DNA of 64,000 bases from Alphaproteobacteria bacterium. GTDB taxonomy: Bacteria; Pseudomonadota; Alphaproteobacteria; Micavibrionales; Micavibrionaceae. Positions 1 through 8,371 of this stretch are shown here, one piece after another (the stretch's first letter is position 1; every line of letters starts with the position of its first letter). The DNA is taken from the NCBI GenBank assembly GCA_030750865.1, contig JASMHE010000008.1, positions 1-64,000 of the forward strand. Direction: 5' to 3'. The notes beneath the pieces were generated by a model that saw only the letters and a program-made list of their open reading frames with translations, did no database searches and had not been told where the DNA came from. A program made the translations under genes and the position numbers.

Positions 1-189
1 CCACCTGCACCACAAACGATCTTGCCAAAACCATGTGTGATGCCTTACGCTACGCTTGAGTCACCACACATGGTGGCTAACGCATTGAAACCAAACCAGT
101 GACTAACTCTCGAACTGGTACCATCATGTGGGGCAGGTCAGTGTAATGTATGCGGCCATGTTCAGCAACGGTTATATTATAACAATGAA

Positions 190-783
190 GTGCTAGAGGA
201 CTTTTATAAGAATTACTATAGAGATATATATGGAGCAAAATCGCCTAAAGACCTGTTCCATAGTCAAAGAAAAAATAGGGGATCGGTTGTGTTTGACCTC
301 GTTCAGCCGCATATATCATCTGACAGTGTGCTTGAGATAGGTTGTGGAGCTGGAGGCATTTTATCTGTTTTTAAAGATGCTGGTTGTGAGGTGCTTGGAC
401 TTGATTTTGATACTCGTTATTTGTCTTTTGCGCAAAAACACGGGATTCCTGTAATCGAAGGGGGTGTTGAAAGTCTTCCAGAGGGTAAAAAGTTTGATTG
501 TATCATTGTTAGCCACGTATTAGAGCATATCCCTTATCCGAAAATATTTTTGGAATCAGTTCGGCAAAAATTGAAAGAACATGGTGCATTATATGTTGAG
601 GTGCCATCATTGAATCATGTGGGTGATGGCGGATATTTTTATGATTTACGTCTTTATTTCCAAAATGCACATGCGAGCCATTTCACTGTTAGTACATTGA
701 GTAATTTGGCCAAGGCCAGTGGTTATAATATTGTGTCAATGGACAGGTTTACTAGGTCTGTGTGGTTAAAATCTGAAGCGTAG
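190..783 (+). CDS. class I SAM-dependent methyltransferase, probably a damaged gene
   Basis: This encodes a Rossmann-fold methyltransferase of the kind found in surface polysaccharide or small-molecule modification loci; the substrate is unknown. Motif I reads VLEIGCGAGG, followed by an acidic motif II (VLGLDFD) and the post-motif region IIVSHVLEHIPYP. The listed start is GTG at 190, but the same frame is open back to 103 and adds a Cys-rich stretch (CGAGQCNVCGH) typical of the N-terminal zinc-binding part of this family. The true N-terminus is therefore probably upstream or lost. The frame ends at a TAG (781-783), yet protein-like sequence continues in the same frame to 1002. Base composition is visibly richer in A+T than the genes that follow, which suggests foreign origin. 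The family call is firm; gene integrity is doubtful. Confidence 0.7.
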   Translation: MLEDFYKNYYRDIYGAKSPKDLFHSQRKNRGSVVFDLVQPHISSDSVLEIGCGAGGILSVFKDAGCEVLGLDFDTRYLSFAQKHGIPVIEGGVESLPEGKKFDCIIVSHVLEHIPYPKIFLESVRQKLKEHGALYVEVPSLNHVGDGGYFYDLRLYFQNAHASHFTVSTLSNLAKASGYNIVSMDRFTRSVWLKSEA

Positions 784-1002
784 CAGTTGATTCAAGATGA
801 TGAAATTTTGTCTGCATCGGTTATCGATACGATCACTTTACTATCGCAAATAGAGGTGCGCAGACGAAGTATGAGAGCTTTCATGTCGGTGCAGAAAGCA
901 AAATTGCGAAGGGGAGTGATTTATGTGTTAGGGTGTTTGGGTTTAACTGATTTTGTCAAATGGTTGAGAGATGAAGTGCGGAGGATAGAAATCCGTAAAT
1001 AA
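784..1002 (+). pseudogene. in-frame remnant of the methyltransferase C-terminus
   Basis: Directly after the TAG at 781-783 the same reading frame stays open for about 72 codons. It reads like the basic, helical tail of a methyltransferase, with TLLSQIEVRRRSMRAF near its start and LGLTDFVKWLRDEVRR near its end. No separate good start or ribosome-binding site is visible; the first possible start is a TTG at 787. The simplest reading is that a single nonsense change split one longer gene. A short independent gene or stop-codon readthrough is less likely. Confidence 0.45.
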
Positions 1003-1152
1003 ACTGAGATTGGCTGTTTGTTTTTTCGCTTGCGGTTTTTATGTGTGATGATGATAGTATAAGCCACGATATAAACAGCAAAACCGTATGATCCGCATGG
1101 TGGCTTAATAGGCGGCTTAATGACGGGTTAGAAGACGATTAAAGGGGACAGG

Positions 1153-2478
1153 ATGATTATCAGATCGGCGCGCGCAAGAAGTATCATTGGTGTGACGAAG
1201 GGGATTCTCGGGGCGCATTTATGGGCCAAGATATTGGTTGGTCTGGTGCTTGGCGCGCTTGGCGGTGTGGCCCTTTCTCCGCATGGGCTGGCGGTGTTGT
1301 CGGAATCACACGCGCTGGTGTTGGGGGAGTGGCTTGCCTTGCCCGGCGTTGTGTTTTTAGGCTTGATCCAGATGGTCATTGTGCCGCTTGTGGTGTGTTC
1401 GATTATTCTGGGGATTGCAGAGGCTGCGAGCCTGGATTTCCTGAAACGGATGGGCATCAAAATTGTACTGTATTTTGTGTGCACGACGACCATTTCGATC
1501 ATGATCGGTGTAACGCTGGTGCAGCTTTTGAAGCCGGGGCTTTATATCGATCAGGCGCTGGTCGAGGCGACGATGTCGTCAGGGGCGGAGCATGCCGCCG
1601 TTGCGGCGCAGCAGACATTTGATGATCTGACCGTGCCAAAACGCATTGCCAATGTCATGCCCGATAATCTGGCACAGGCCAGCCTTGATAAAAATATGCT
1701 GCAAATTGTGATTGCGTCGCTTTTGTTCGGTGTGGCGCTGTTGACCATTCCGACCAAGACGGCAAAGCCGTTCAAAGATTTGTGTGTGTCGGGGCAGGTT
1801 ATGACGATGAAAATTATCGGATGGGCGATGGCCTTTGCGCCATATGCGGTTTTCGGGTTGTTGTGTAATATCACGATCCGGCTTGGCCCGGATTCCTTTG
1901 TCGGTGTCGGTGCCTATATCGGCACGTTGTTGTTGGGGCTTGTGGCAATGGTTTGTGTGTACGGCATAATTGTATCGGTGCTGGCGCGTGAAAATCCGCT
2001 GCGTTTCTTTGGCAAATTACGCGAAGTACAGCTTCTGGCTTTTTCAACATCCAGCTCTGCGGCGACGATGCCGTTCTCGATCCAGACGGCGGAAGAAAAG
2101 CTTGGTTATCGCGAAGATGTCAGCCGGTTTGTCATTCCGCTGGGCACAACAATTAACATGGATGGTACGGCCATGTATCAGGCTATTGCCGCGCTGTTTT
2201 TATGTCAGGTTTTCGGCATTGATTTGACGCAGTGGGAAATCATTGTGCTGGTTGCGACAACGGTCGGGGCATCCATCGGTACGCCGGGAACGCCCGGTGT
2301 CGGGATTGTGGTGCTGGCGACGATATTGGTCGGGATCGGTGTGCCCGCCGAGGGGATTGCGCTTGTGCTGGGCGTTGACCGTATTCTGGATATGTGCCGG
2401 ACAACGGTGAACGTGACCGGTGATTTGACGGCAACAGCGGTGATGAACCGCTTTTCCAAGCAGATCGCAGGGAAATAG
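1153..2478 (+). CDS. dicarboxylate/amino acid:cation symporter (DAACS/GltP family)
   Basis: This is a multi-pass inner-membrane secondary transporter that couples uptake of acidic amino acids or C4-dicarboxylates to Na+ or H+. The family signatures are all present: the serine-rich hairpin FSTSSSAATMP (about residues 297-307), the substrate/cation motif NMDGTA (335-340), and the last core helix DRILDMCRTTVNVTGD (409-424), where Asp and Asn residues bind substrate and ions in GltPh-type carriers. At 441 residues the length is normal. A longer than usual N-terminal leader (MIIRSARARS...) precedes the first helix, so a later start is possible. It stands alone, with rpsD and its own promoter downstream. 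The exact substrate cannot be read from the sequence. Confidence 0.9.
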   Translation: MIIRSARARSIIGVTKGILGAHLWAKILVGLVLGALGGVALSPHGLAVLSESHALVLGEWLALPGVVFLGLIQMVIVPLVVCSIILGIAEAASLDFLKRMGIKIVLYFVCTTTISIMIGVTLVQLLKPGLYIDQALVEATMSSGAEHAAVAAQQTFDDLTVPKRIANVMPDNLAQASLDKNMLQIVIASLLFGVALLTIPTKTAKPFKDLCVSGQVMTMKIIGWAMAFAPYAVFGLLCNITIRLGPDSFVGVGAYIGTLLLGLVAMVCVYGIIVSVLARENPLRFFGKLREVQLLAFSTSSSAATMPFSIQTAEEKLGYREDVSRFVIPLGTTINMDGTAMYQAIAALFLCQVFGIDLTQWEIIVLVATTVGASIGTPGTPGVGIVVLATILVGIGVPAEGIALVLGVDRILDMCRTTVNVTGDLTATAVMNRFSKQIAGK

Positions 2479-2500
2479 CGGATTTTGCCTATGAATTTGT

Positions 2501-2528
2501 TTGACATTATCCTGAAAATCCGTATATT
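2501..2528 (+). promoter_or_regulatory. sigma-70-type promoter of rpsD
   Basis: A consensus -35 hexamer TTGACA (2501-2506) is separated by 16 bp from TATATT (2523-2528). It lies in the intergenic gap about 110 bp before the rpsD start, which leaves a leader of about 100 nt. This is the best-matching promoter seen in the window. Confidence 0.7.
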
Positions 2529-2638
2529 CCGCCTATTCCCGAGAAAGAGGGTGATCTGATCACCCCGTTGATTTTTAATCAAGCCGTGGTGGCCTGTCGG
2601 GACAAGAAAAACAAAGATTGCTATGAAAGGCATTTATT

Positions 2639-3262
2639 ATGAGTGAAAAGAAACGCCCAAGCGCGAAACATAAAATTGACCGCCGTCTCGGAGTGAACCT
2701 CTGGGGACGCGCGAAATCTCCGTTCAACACACGTCAAACACCTCCGGGTCAGCACGGCGCAGGCCGTCGCGGCAAGTTGTCTGACTATGGTATCCAGCTT
2801 CAGGCAAAACAGAAGCTGAAAGGCTACTACGCCAATATGGGTGAAAAACGCTTCCGTCGTTATTATCAGGAAGCCAACCGTTTGCGCGGTGATACAGGCC
2901 AGAACCTGATTGGTCTGCTGGAATCACGTCTTGATGCCGTTGTTTACCGTGCCAAGTTCGTTCCGACAGTCTTTGCCGCACGTCAGTTCGTGAACCACAA
3001 ACACGTGACTGTAAACGGCAAGGTCGTGAACATCCCGTCATACATGGTAAAGCCGGGTGATGTGATTGAAGTGTGTGAAGATGCACGTCAGATCCCAATG
3101 GTTCTGGAAGCAATTGAATCACCAGAGCGTGACGCACCTGAATATGTCGATGTTGACGAGAAGAAGATGAAAGCAACATATCTTCGCGTTCCTGCGCTGG
3201 AAGAAGTACCATATCCGGTCCAGATCGAACCAAACCTGATCGTCGAATTCTACTCACGTTAA
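2639..3262 (+). CDS. rpsD: 30S ribosomal protein S4
   Basis: S4 is a primary 16S rRNA-binding protein that nucleates assembly of the 30S body. The 207-residue product matches the usual bacterial length of about 205. The N-terminal domain has the normal basic pattern ([15 protein letters not shown]), and the S4 RNA-binding module follows at roughly residues 97-160 ([15 protein letters not shown], then [28 protein letters not shown]). The gene is monocistronic here, with its own promoter and a strong terminator, rather than sitting in the alpha operon. Codon use is biased towards codons such as CGT and AAC, as expected for a highly expressed gene. Confidence 0.98.
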   Translation: MSEKKRPSAKHKIDRRLGVNLWGRAKSPFNTRQTPPGQHGAGRRGKLSDYGIQLQAKQKLKGYYANMGEKRFRRYYQEANRLRGDTGQNLIGLLESRLDAVVYRAKFVPTVFAARQFVNHKHVTVNGKVVNIPSYMVKPGDVIEVCEDARQIPMVLEAIESPERDAPEYVDVDEKKMKATYLRVPALEEVPYPVQIEPNLIVEFYSR

Positions 3263-3290
3263 AACGTGATACGACAGATAAGATTTTGGA

Positions 3291-3318
3291 AAAGCCTGCC
3301 ATGTTGCAGGCTTTTTTA
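3291..3318 (+). terminator. rho-independent terminator of rpsD
   Basis: A perfect 9-bp stem (AAAGCCTGC, 3291-3299, with GCAGGCTTT, 3306-3314) encloses a 6-nt loop and runs into a T tract, 28 nt after the rpsD stop codon. Confidence 0.9.
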
Positions 3319-3461
3319 TTGACCATACCCTGCGTTTTACGTAATATCCCGATCACAGGGACAAAGGCAAAATCGCAAAGCGCGGCGTAACGAAACAAAG
3401 CGCAGCATCGTGAAATGAAGCACAGTGTACGCACGGCGCGCATGTAGGAGCAATCAGGGTT

Positions 3462-3992
3462 ATGCAGACAAAGAAAAGACGGTCGTTTTTAGCCATCGCA
3501 TTTGAATGTGTTGTCGCAGACGGCATCGGTATGTATCGCGATCTTGGGTTTCCGTCCCGCGAAGACTGTACGGGATTGCCGAAGGACTGGCCTGATACCA
3601 TGTATCGCGGATCGTTAAATGCGCGCATTACAGCATATCCGGCGAATCTTGATCTGTTGGGGCAGGGCGCCGGTATTCAACGGCTCGACAACCGCATTTT
3701 TGTGCCATCCGGCATTATTCCGGGGCATTTGATTGAAAATAACTTTCTAATCCCAAATGAACGTAATCCGGACAGGGGTGATGCGCAGATATGGCCGTGC
3801 ACGGTAGAGCACCAGAACACATCCGTCATATTCAACGCGTGGGCTGTGCGGCGTAGCGGATCAGCATATCGTGATGTGATCGAGCTGATGTCGCACCATA
3901 AATTGCGCGATGTGTTCAGGTTGAAAAATGATGATGCCATTACAGTGACGTTGTTTGCGCAAAAACCCCGCCTCAGATTGACTGCAGGCTAG
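3462..3992 (+). CDS. uncharacterised protein with a CTP-dependent riboflavin-kinase-like (DUF120) pattern
   Basis: This 176-residue soluble protein starts at an ATG with an upstream AGGAGC ribosome-binding site. I do not recognise it firmly. Its motif order resembles archaeal RibK/DUF120 cradle-loop-barrel proteins: YRGSLNARI (about 48-56) like the GTLNVR segment, a central WPCTVE strand, then an E-L-M-x-x-H-x-L-R-D-x-x-x-L segment followed by NDDAITVTLF, like the LREtLgLkDGDeVeV ending. Its stop codon overlaps the stop of trmJ on the other strand. Kinase activity is not claimed; it could be a sugar- or lipid-modification protein using the same fold. Confidence 0.4.
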   Translation: MQTKKRRSFLAIAFECVVADGIGMYRDLGFPSREDCTGLPKDWPDTMYRGSLNARITAYPANLDLLGQGAGIQRLDNRIFVPSGIIPGHLIENNFLIPNERNPDRGDAQIWPCTVEHQNTSVIFNAWAVRRSGSAYRDVIELMSHHKLRDVFRLKNDDAITVTLFAQKPRLRLTAG

Positions 3993-4744
3993 GCATCGTC
4001 TGCGCCATCCTTGTTTCCGGAAAGAACCGATATAACGCCGTGAAATGTGCGGATTTCCTGTTTGGTCATTTCTGCGCGCGATAACGTATTGCGTAAGTTC
4101 CGCACGATAGACGGTTTCATGTCAGGGGAGCGGAAAAAGCCTTTGTGATCAAGCTGGGCTTCCAATCTGTCCATCATATGCAATAAATCATCATGTGATG
4201 CGGGCACGCTGTCACCGGTCGGCAGGGTTCTGTCAGCGGTGTCATCAATTATGTTTTGATAGGCATAGCACACCAAGAGGACCGCTTGCCCCAGATTAAG
4301 CGAGCTGAATGCGGGGTTTAGCGGGATGTTGATAATGGCGTGTGATAAGGCCACATCGTCATTGGACAGGCCGGATCGCTCTGCACCGAACAGCAGGGCG
4401 GTTTGCTGGTCCGTTGTTTGCCGTTCTGCGATGTCACGCGCCGCACCGTCTGGCGTAAAGACAGGCTTGACCATATCGCGCAGGCGCGCTGTTGTGGCGT
4501 ACACATAGTGGCAGTCGGCAATAGCACCTGCGAGAGTATCAAAAACCTGCACGGGCGGCATTTTGCCAAGCGCGCCCGAAGACATGGCGTCGGCCCGTTC
4601 GTTCGGCCAGCCGTCACGCGGCGCAACAAGACGTAAATCCGTTAAGCCGCAATTCAGCATGGCGCGGGCGGCCGCACCAATATTTTCGCCCATTTGCGGG
4701 TGGTCCAGAATAATGATCGGTGCGCGTTTTTGTTCGGATGGCAT
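3989..4744 (-). CDS. trmJ: tRNA (cytidine/uridine-2'-O-)-methyltransferase TrmJ
   Basis: A SPOUT-class methyltransferase that 2'-O-methylates position 32 of certain tRNAs using S-adenosylmethionine. The trefoil-knot signatures are present: ENIGAAARAM (20-29), LFGAERSGL (118-126) and NIPLNPAFSSLNLGQAV (139-155), the last giving the SAM-binding knot. The 251-residue length is typical. It begins 14 nt after the cimA stop, on the same strand, and its TAG overlaps the TAG of the converging unknown gene within the tetranucleotide CTAG. TrmJ is chosen over other SpoU-family members because of the NIGAAARAM start and the C-terminal helical extension. Confidence 0.88.
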   Translation of the reverse strand: MPSEQKRAPIIILDHPQMGENIGAAARAMLNCGLTDLRLVAPRDGWPNERADAMSSGALGKMPPVQVFDTLAGAIADCHYVYATTARLRDMVKPVFTPDGAARDIAERQTTDQQTALLFGAERSGLSNDDVALSHAIINIPLNPAFSSLNLGQAVLLVCYAYQNIIDDTADRTLPTGDSVPASHDDLLHMMDRLEAQLDHKGFFRSPDMKPSIVRNLRNTLSRAEMTKQEIRTFHGVISVLSGNKDGADDA

Positions 4745-4758
4745 GGTCAGATATCGCC

Positions 4759-6360
4759 TTACGCGCCTTGAACGCCGTGTTTCATCAGATAGTAAATATA
4801 GCTGTCACGTAGCGCATTATAGGATGCATCAATGATGTTGCCGGAAACGCCGACGGTTGACCATTTGCGCCCCATATCTTCTTTGGTGCCGCTTTCAATC
4901 AGAACGCGGGTCACGGCAGCTGTTGCATCTTGCGGCATCAGAATACGGACGCGGTAATCGGACAGATAGAGGTTTTCGATGAGCGGATAATGTTCGATCA
5001 GGGCTTTGCGTAATGCGCGGTCCAGTGCGTTTACGGGGCCGTTGCCCTCCGATACGGTGTGCAGAACATCTGATCCGATTTTGACCTTGATGCTGGCTTC
5101 TGATTCTGTCACCAGATTGCCTTCCGCGTTGTAGCGTCGTTCATCTGTGACGCTGAACCGTTTCAGGCTGAAATAGCGTGGAATGGTGCCAAGTGCTTTG
5201 CGGGCCAGAACCTCGAAAGAGGCTTCGGCACTGTCATACGCATAGCCCATATATTCCTGATCTTTGACCAGATCAACCAATGTTTGGACGGACGGGTCTT
5301 TGGGGTCAACGTCAATGCCGATTTCTGCGAAGCGGGCCAGAATGTTCGACCGGCCGGCCTGATCCGATACAACGATCAGGCGCTTATTGCCGACAACTTC
5401 CGGCGCGATATGTTCGTAACTGCTGCTGTCTTTTTGCATGGCAGAGGCGTGCAGGCCACCTTTGTGAATGAAGGCACGTTCCCCGACATAAGGCGCGCTT
5501 GTGTCGGACGGGCGGTTCAAGATTTCGTCCAGCATGCGGCTGACGGCGGGCAGTTTTTTCAAATCGTCCTGCTGCAGTCCGATATCGTAATCCATTTTCA
5601 ACATCAAGGTCGGGATAAGGCTGATGAGATTGGCGTTACCGCACCGTTCGCCGAGTCCGTTGAGCGTGCCTTGTACCATACAGCATCCGGCTTTCAGGGC
5701 GGCCAGTGAATTGGCAATCGCGTTGCCTGTGTCGTCATGGGTGTGAATGCCCAGATGGTCCGGCGGTACGTGTTTTGCGGCTTCTGAGACAATCTCTTCG
5801 ACTTCGTGCGGTAATGTGCCGCCGTTGGTGTCGCATAACACGACCCAGCGTGCGCCGTTGTCATAGGCCGCCTTGATACAGGCGAGGGCATAATCCTTGT
5901 TTTCTTTGTACCCGTCAAAGAAATGTTCGGCATCAAACATGGCTTCGCCTGATTTTGCGCAGGCGGCAATGCTGTCACCGATCGAATCCAGATTGTCATC
6001 ATTGCTGATACCCAGTGCGACTTTGACGTGGAACGCGGAACTTTTACCGACAAGGCAGTAATGTTTGGCATCGCTGTTTAAAACCGCGCTTAGGGCAGGG
6101 TCGTTTGATGTGGACCGGTCGGCACGGCGTGTCATGCCAAAGGCGGTCATGTGCGATGTTTGCAGTGACGGCAATTCATTGAAAAAACGGTCATCTGTCG
6201 GGTTTGCGCCGGGAAATCCGCCTTCGATATAATCAATGCCCAGATCATCCAGGGCTTCGGCGATCTTTCTTTTTTCTGTTACAGAAAAATCAACGCCGTG
6301 TGTTTGTGCGCCATCGCGCAGCGTGGTGTCATACAGATATATACGTCGTTTATTGGCCAT
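4759..6360 (-). CDS. cimA: (R)-citramalate synthase
   Basis: The enzyme condenses pyruvate and acetyl-CoA to citramalate, the first step of the pyruvate route to isoleucine; LeuCDB then process the product, and these are also encoded in this window. The HMGL-like TIM barrel starts with YDTTLRDGAQT (10-20). It includes metal ligands in HTHDD (206-210) and the GLGERCGNANL loop (about 235-245). A LeuA-type regulatory domain occupies the C-terminal 130 or so residues, with the VSEGNGPVNALDRALRKAL segment. At 533 residues it matches the long CimA/LeuA-like subfamily rather than 2-isopropylmalate synthase, which carries different substrate-pocket residues. 2-Isopropylmalate synthase activity cannot be fully excluded. 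It is 46 nt downstream of gltX. Confidence 0.9.
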   Translation of the reverse strand: MANKRRIYLYDTTLRDGAQTHGVDFSVTEKRKIAEALDDLGIDYIEGGFPGANPTDDRFFNELPSLQTSHMTAFGMTRRADRSTSNDPALSAVLNSDAKHYCLVGKSSAFHVKVALGISNDDNLDSIGDSIAACAKSGEAMFDAEHFFDGYKENKDYALACIKAAYDNGARWVVLCDTNGGTLPHEVEEIVSEAAKHVPPDHLGIHTHDDTGNAIANSLAALKAGCCMVQGTLNGLGERCGNANLISLIPTLMLKMDYDIGLQQDDLKKLPAVSRMLDEILNRPSDTSAPYVGERAFIHKGGLHASAMQKDSSSYEHIAPEVVGNKRLIVVSDQAGRSNILARFAEIGIDVDPKDPSVQTLVDLVKDQEYMGYAYDSAEASFEVLARKALGTIPRYFSLKRFSVTDERRYNAEGNLVTESEASIKVKIGSDVLHTVSEGNGPVNALDRALRKALIEHYPLIENLYLSDYRVRILMPQDATAAVTRVLIESGTKEDMGRKWSTVGVSGNIIDASYNALRDSYIYYLMKHGVQGA

Positions 6361-6406
6361 GATCTGGGTACGCTCTTGCTGGTTTTAACGTGCCTTGCGC
6401 GTTTGG

Positions 6407-7741
6407 TTATGCCGCAAGACGTTTTTTGGCTTTCTCCGGTCCGATCAGCGGCATCAGAACACTCAGCTCCGGTCCGTGGTTCATGCCTGTCAAAGCTTGT
6501 CGTAGCGGCATGAAGAGGGACTTGCCTTTGCGTCCGGTTTTCTCTTTGACATGGTCAGTCCAGATTTTCCATGTCTGTTCATCCCACGGTGCATCCGGCA
6601 GCAGAGCGGCTGCATCAGCCACATAATCGGCATCTTCGATAATCGGTGTGACCGGTCCATTGGCGACTTGCCACCATTCAACCACGTCGGATAGGCGTGT
6701 AATGTTCGGGCGTACGGCCATCCAGAACGCTTCGTCCATATCGCCGATGCCCATATCAGACAGGCGTTCCTGCACGTGGTCATACGGCGTATCATGCAGA
6801 ATTCTCGCATTCAGGCGCAGTAATTCTTCGGCATCGAATTTCGGTGTCCCGCGTGAGAATTTGGCGAAGTCAAATGTTGCGATGATTTGTTTCACATCAT
6901 CAAAGGCTTCGATCGGATCGGATGTACCAAGACGGGACAGCAGGCTGACAACCGCCATTGGTTCCAGTTTTTCAACTTCGCGCAGATCATGCACGCTCAG
7001 GCTGCCAAGACGTTTTGAAAGCTTGCCGCCTTCTTTGTCCGACAGAAGCGGCAGGTGCGCGAATTGCGGTGCTTGTGATCCGATGGCTTCGAACATCTGG
7101 ATGTGTGCGGCGGTGTTCGAGACGTGATCTTCGCCGCGCACAACATGCGTCATTTCATAGTCAATATCGTCAATGACAGAGCAAAGGTGATAAAGCGGGC
7201 TGCCATCTTCGCGGATCAAAACAGGATCGGATAAATCCGCACCGTCGAAAGACACAGGGCCACGGATCATGTCGTCCCATTCAATCGGGGCGTGGTTCAG
7301 TTTGAAACGCCAGTGCGGCTTGCGGCCTTCTTGCTCGTATTTTGCTTTTTGCTCATCAGTCAGGGACAGACCTGCGCGGTCATAGATCGGCGGCTTGCCG
7401 CGTGAGAGCAGTGTTTTGCGTTTGAGGGACAGTTCATCCGGTGTTTCGTAACACGGATACAGGCGGCCATCGTCTTTCAGTTGCGCGATAACATCCTGGT
7501 AGCGGTCCATACGGTCACGCTGTCTGGCTTTGCTGTCCCATGACATGCCAAGCCATTTCAGGCCGTTTTCGATCTCGATTTCATATTCTTCTTTACTGCG
7601 CTCCTGATCGGTATCATCAATACGCAACATAAAATGGCCGTTCTGGCTGCGTGCAAACAGCCATGTGACCAGTGCGGTACGTGCATTTCCGACATGTAGG
7701 AGGCCCGTCGGTGACGGAGCAAATCTAACTTTTACGCTCAT
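6407..7741 (-). CDS. gltX: glutamyl-tRNA synthetase
   Basis: A class I aminoacyl-tRNA synthetase that charges tRNA-Glu (and in many alphaproteobacteria tRNA-Gln) with glutamate. The ATP-binding HIGH motif appears as HVGN (16-19) after RFAPSPTG, and the KMSKS equivalent as KLSKR (240-244). At 444 residues it is on the short side, as in the GltX2-like paralogues common in alphaproteobacteria, so a second gltX elsewhere in the genome is likely. Whether it prefers tRNA-Glu or tRNA-Gln cannot be told from the sequence. It precedes cimA on the same strand. Confidence 0.95.
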   Translation of the reverse strand: MSVKVRFAPSPTGLLHVGNARTALVTWLFARSQNGHFMLRIDDTDQERSKEEYEIEIENGLKWLGMSWDSKARQRDRMDRYQDVIAQLKDDGRLYPCYETPDELSLKRKTLLSRGKPPIYDRAGLSLTDEQKAKYEQEGRKPHWRFKLNHAPIEWDDMIRGPVSFDGADLSDPVLIREDGSPLYHLCSVIDDIDYEMTHVVRGEDHVSNTAAHIQMFEAIGSQAPQFAHLPLLSDKEGGKLSKRLGSLSVHDLREVEKLEPMAVVSLLSRLGTSDPIEAFDDVKQIIATFDFAKFSRGTPKFDAEELLRLNARILHDTPYDHVQERLSDMGIGDMDEAFWMAVRPNITRLSDVVEWWQVANGPVTPIIEDADYVADAAALLPDAPWDEQTWKIWTDHVKEKTGRKGKSLFMPLRQALTGMNHGPELSVLMPLIGPEKAKKRLAA

Positions 7742-7835
7742 TGTTTTTGCAACTTGTTTTTCTTAGAAAATTGACAAGCTGTATTGCTAGCAAATTTGCC
7801 GCCTAAATGAAAGAATTTATTGATGTAACAGGAAT

Positions 7836-8300
7836 TTACGAGAGGGTGTGCGCCGGTGCGTGTTCGTTGCGGTCTTGCATATATTCCTCGAACGTTTCGG
7901 CGTAGTCATCATCGATGGTTGCAGGCGTGTCTTCCAGATGTTGCCAGTTAAAGCCGGGAATGTCCGGTGCGTTGCCATGTTCCAGTTTGACGTTACGCCC
8001 TTTTGATGACCAGCTGTGAAAGGCATCGTGGACGTAGCGTTCAGCGGCGCTGCATGCGTCTTCAAGATTGCTGATGTTCCGCTCGATTACAGAGACCACA
8101 GTGTCCTGACTTTCCGATTCCAGAGATTTTAGAACGCGGTATCCTTGCGTATCGTCGCCGGTGACCAGAAATTGTGCGCTGGTTTCGTCTTTGCCGATGA
8201 TTTGCTGAATGCGTGTCGGATAGGTGCAACTGACCTGATCCGAGAAATAGGCCGCGCCTGTGTTTTGCGGCGTGATGTTAAAAAATGTTGTTATTGTCAT
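7836..8300 (-). CDS. hypothetical protein
   Basis: This 154-residue acidic protein has no signal peptide or membrane segment. The ATG at 8300 follows a good purine-rich ribosome-binding site (GGGGAA). It has no family I recognise. Visible features are a central predicted helix (ERNISNLEDACSAAERYVHDAF) and an acidic C-terminal third with several Asp and Glu clusters. It lies between nadE and gltX on the same strand with gaps of 50 to 100 nt, so cotranscription is possible but not shown. A real gene is supported by the start site and by the absence of a competing long frame. Confidence 0.6.
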   Translation of the reverse strand: MTITTFFNITPQNTGAAYFSDQVSCTYPTRIQQIIGKDETSAQFLVTGDDTQGYRVLKSLESESQDTVVSVIERNISNLEDACSAAERYVHDAFHSWSSKGRNVKLEHGNAPDIPGFNWQHLEDTPATIDDDYAETFEEYMQDRNEHAPAHTLS

Positions 8301-8335
8301 AATTGTTCCCCACTAAAAGATAGCGGCAAAACTTT

Positions 8336-8371
8336 AAAAAAGCCTTAATTTTTCTTATTTATGGCTTTTTG
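8336..8371 (-). terminator. probable terminator after nadE
   Basis: On the minus strand AAAAAGCC and GGCTTTTTT form an 8-bp stem around a loop of about 18 nt, ending in a U run. The stem begins inside the last codons of nadE. The long loop makes it weaker than the other terminators listed. Confidence 0.45.

Noticed and set aside
1-59. Possible C-terminus of an upstream gene (third frame, ending TGA at 57-59)
   Set aside because: Only 18 codons are visible, and another frame is open over the same bases; nothing decides between them.
8336-8371. Strong terminator after nadE
   Set aside because: Kept only as a weak terminator, because the loop is about 18 nt and the stem starts within coding sequence.
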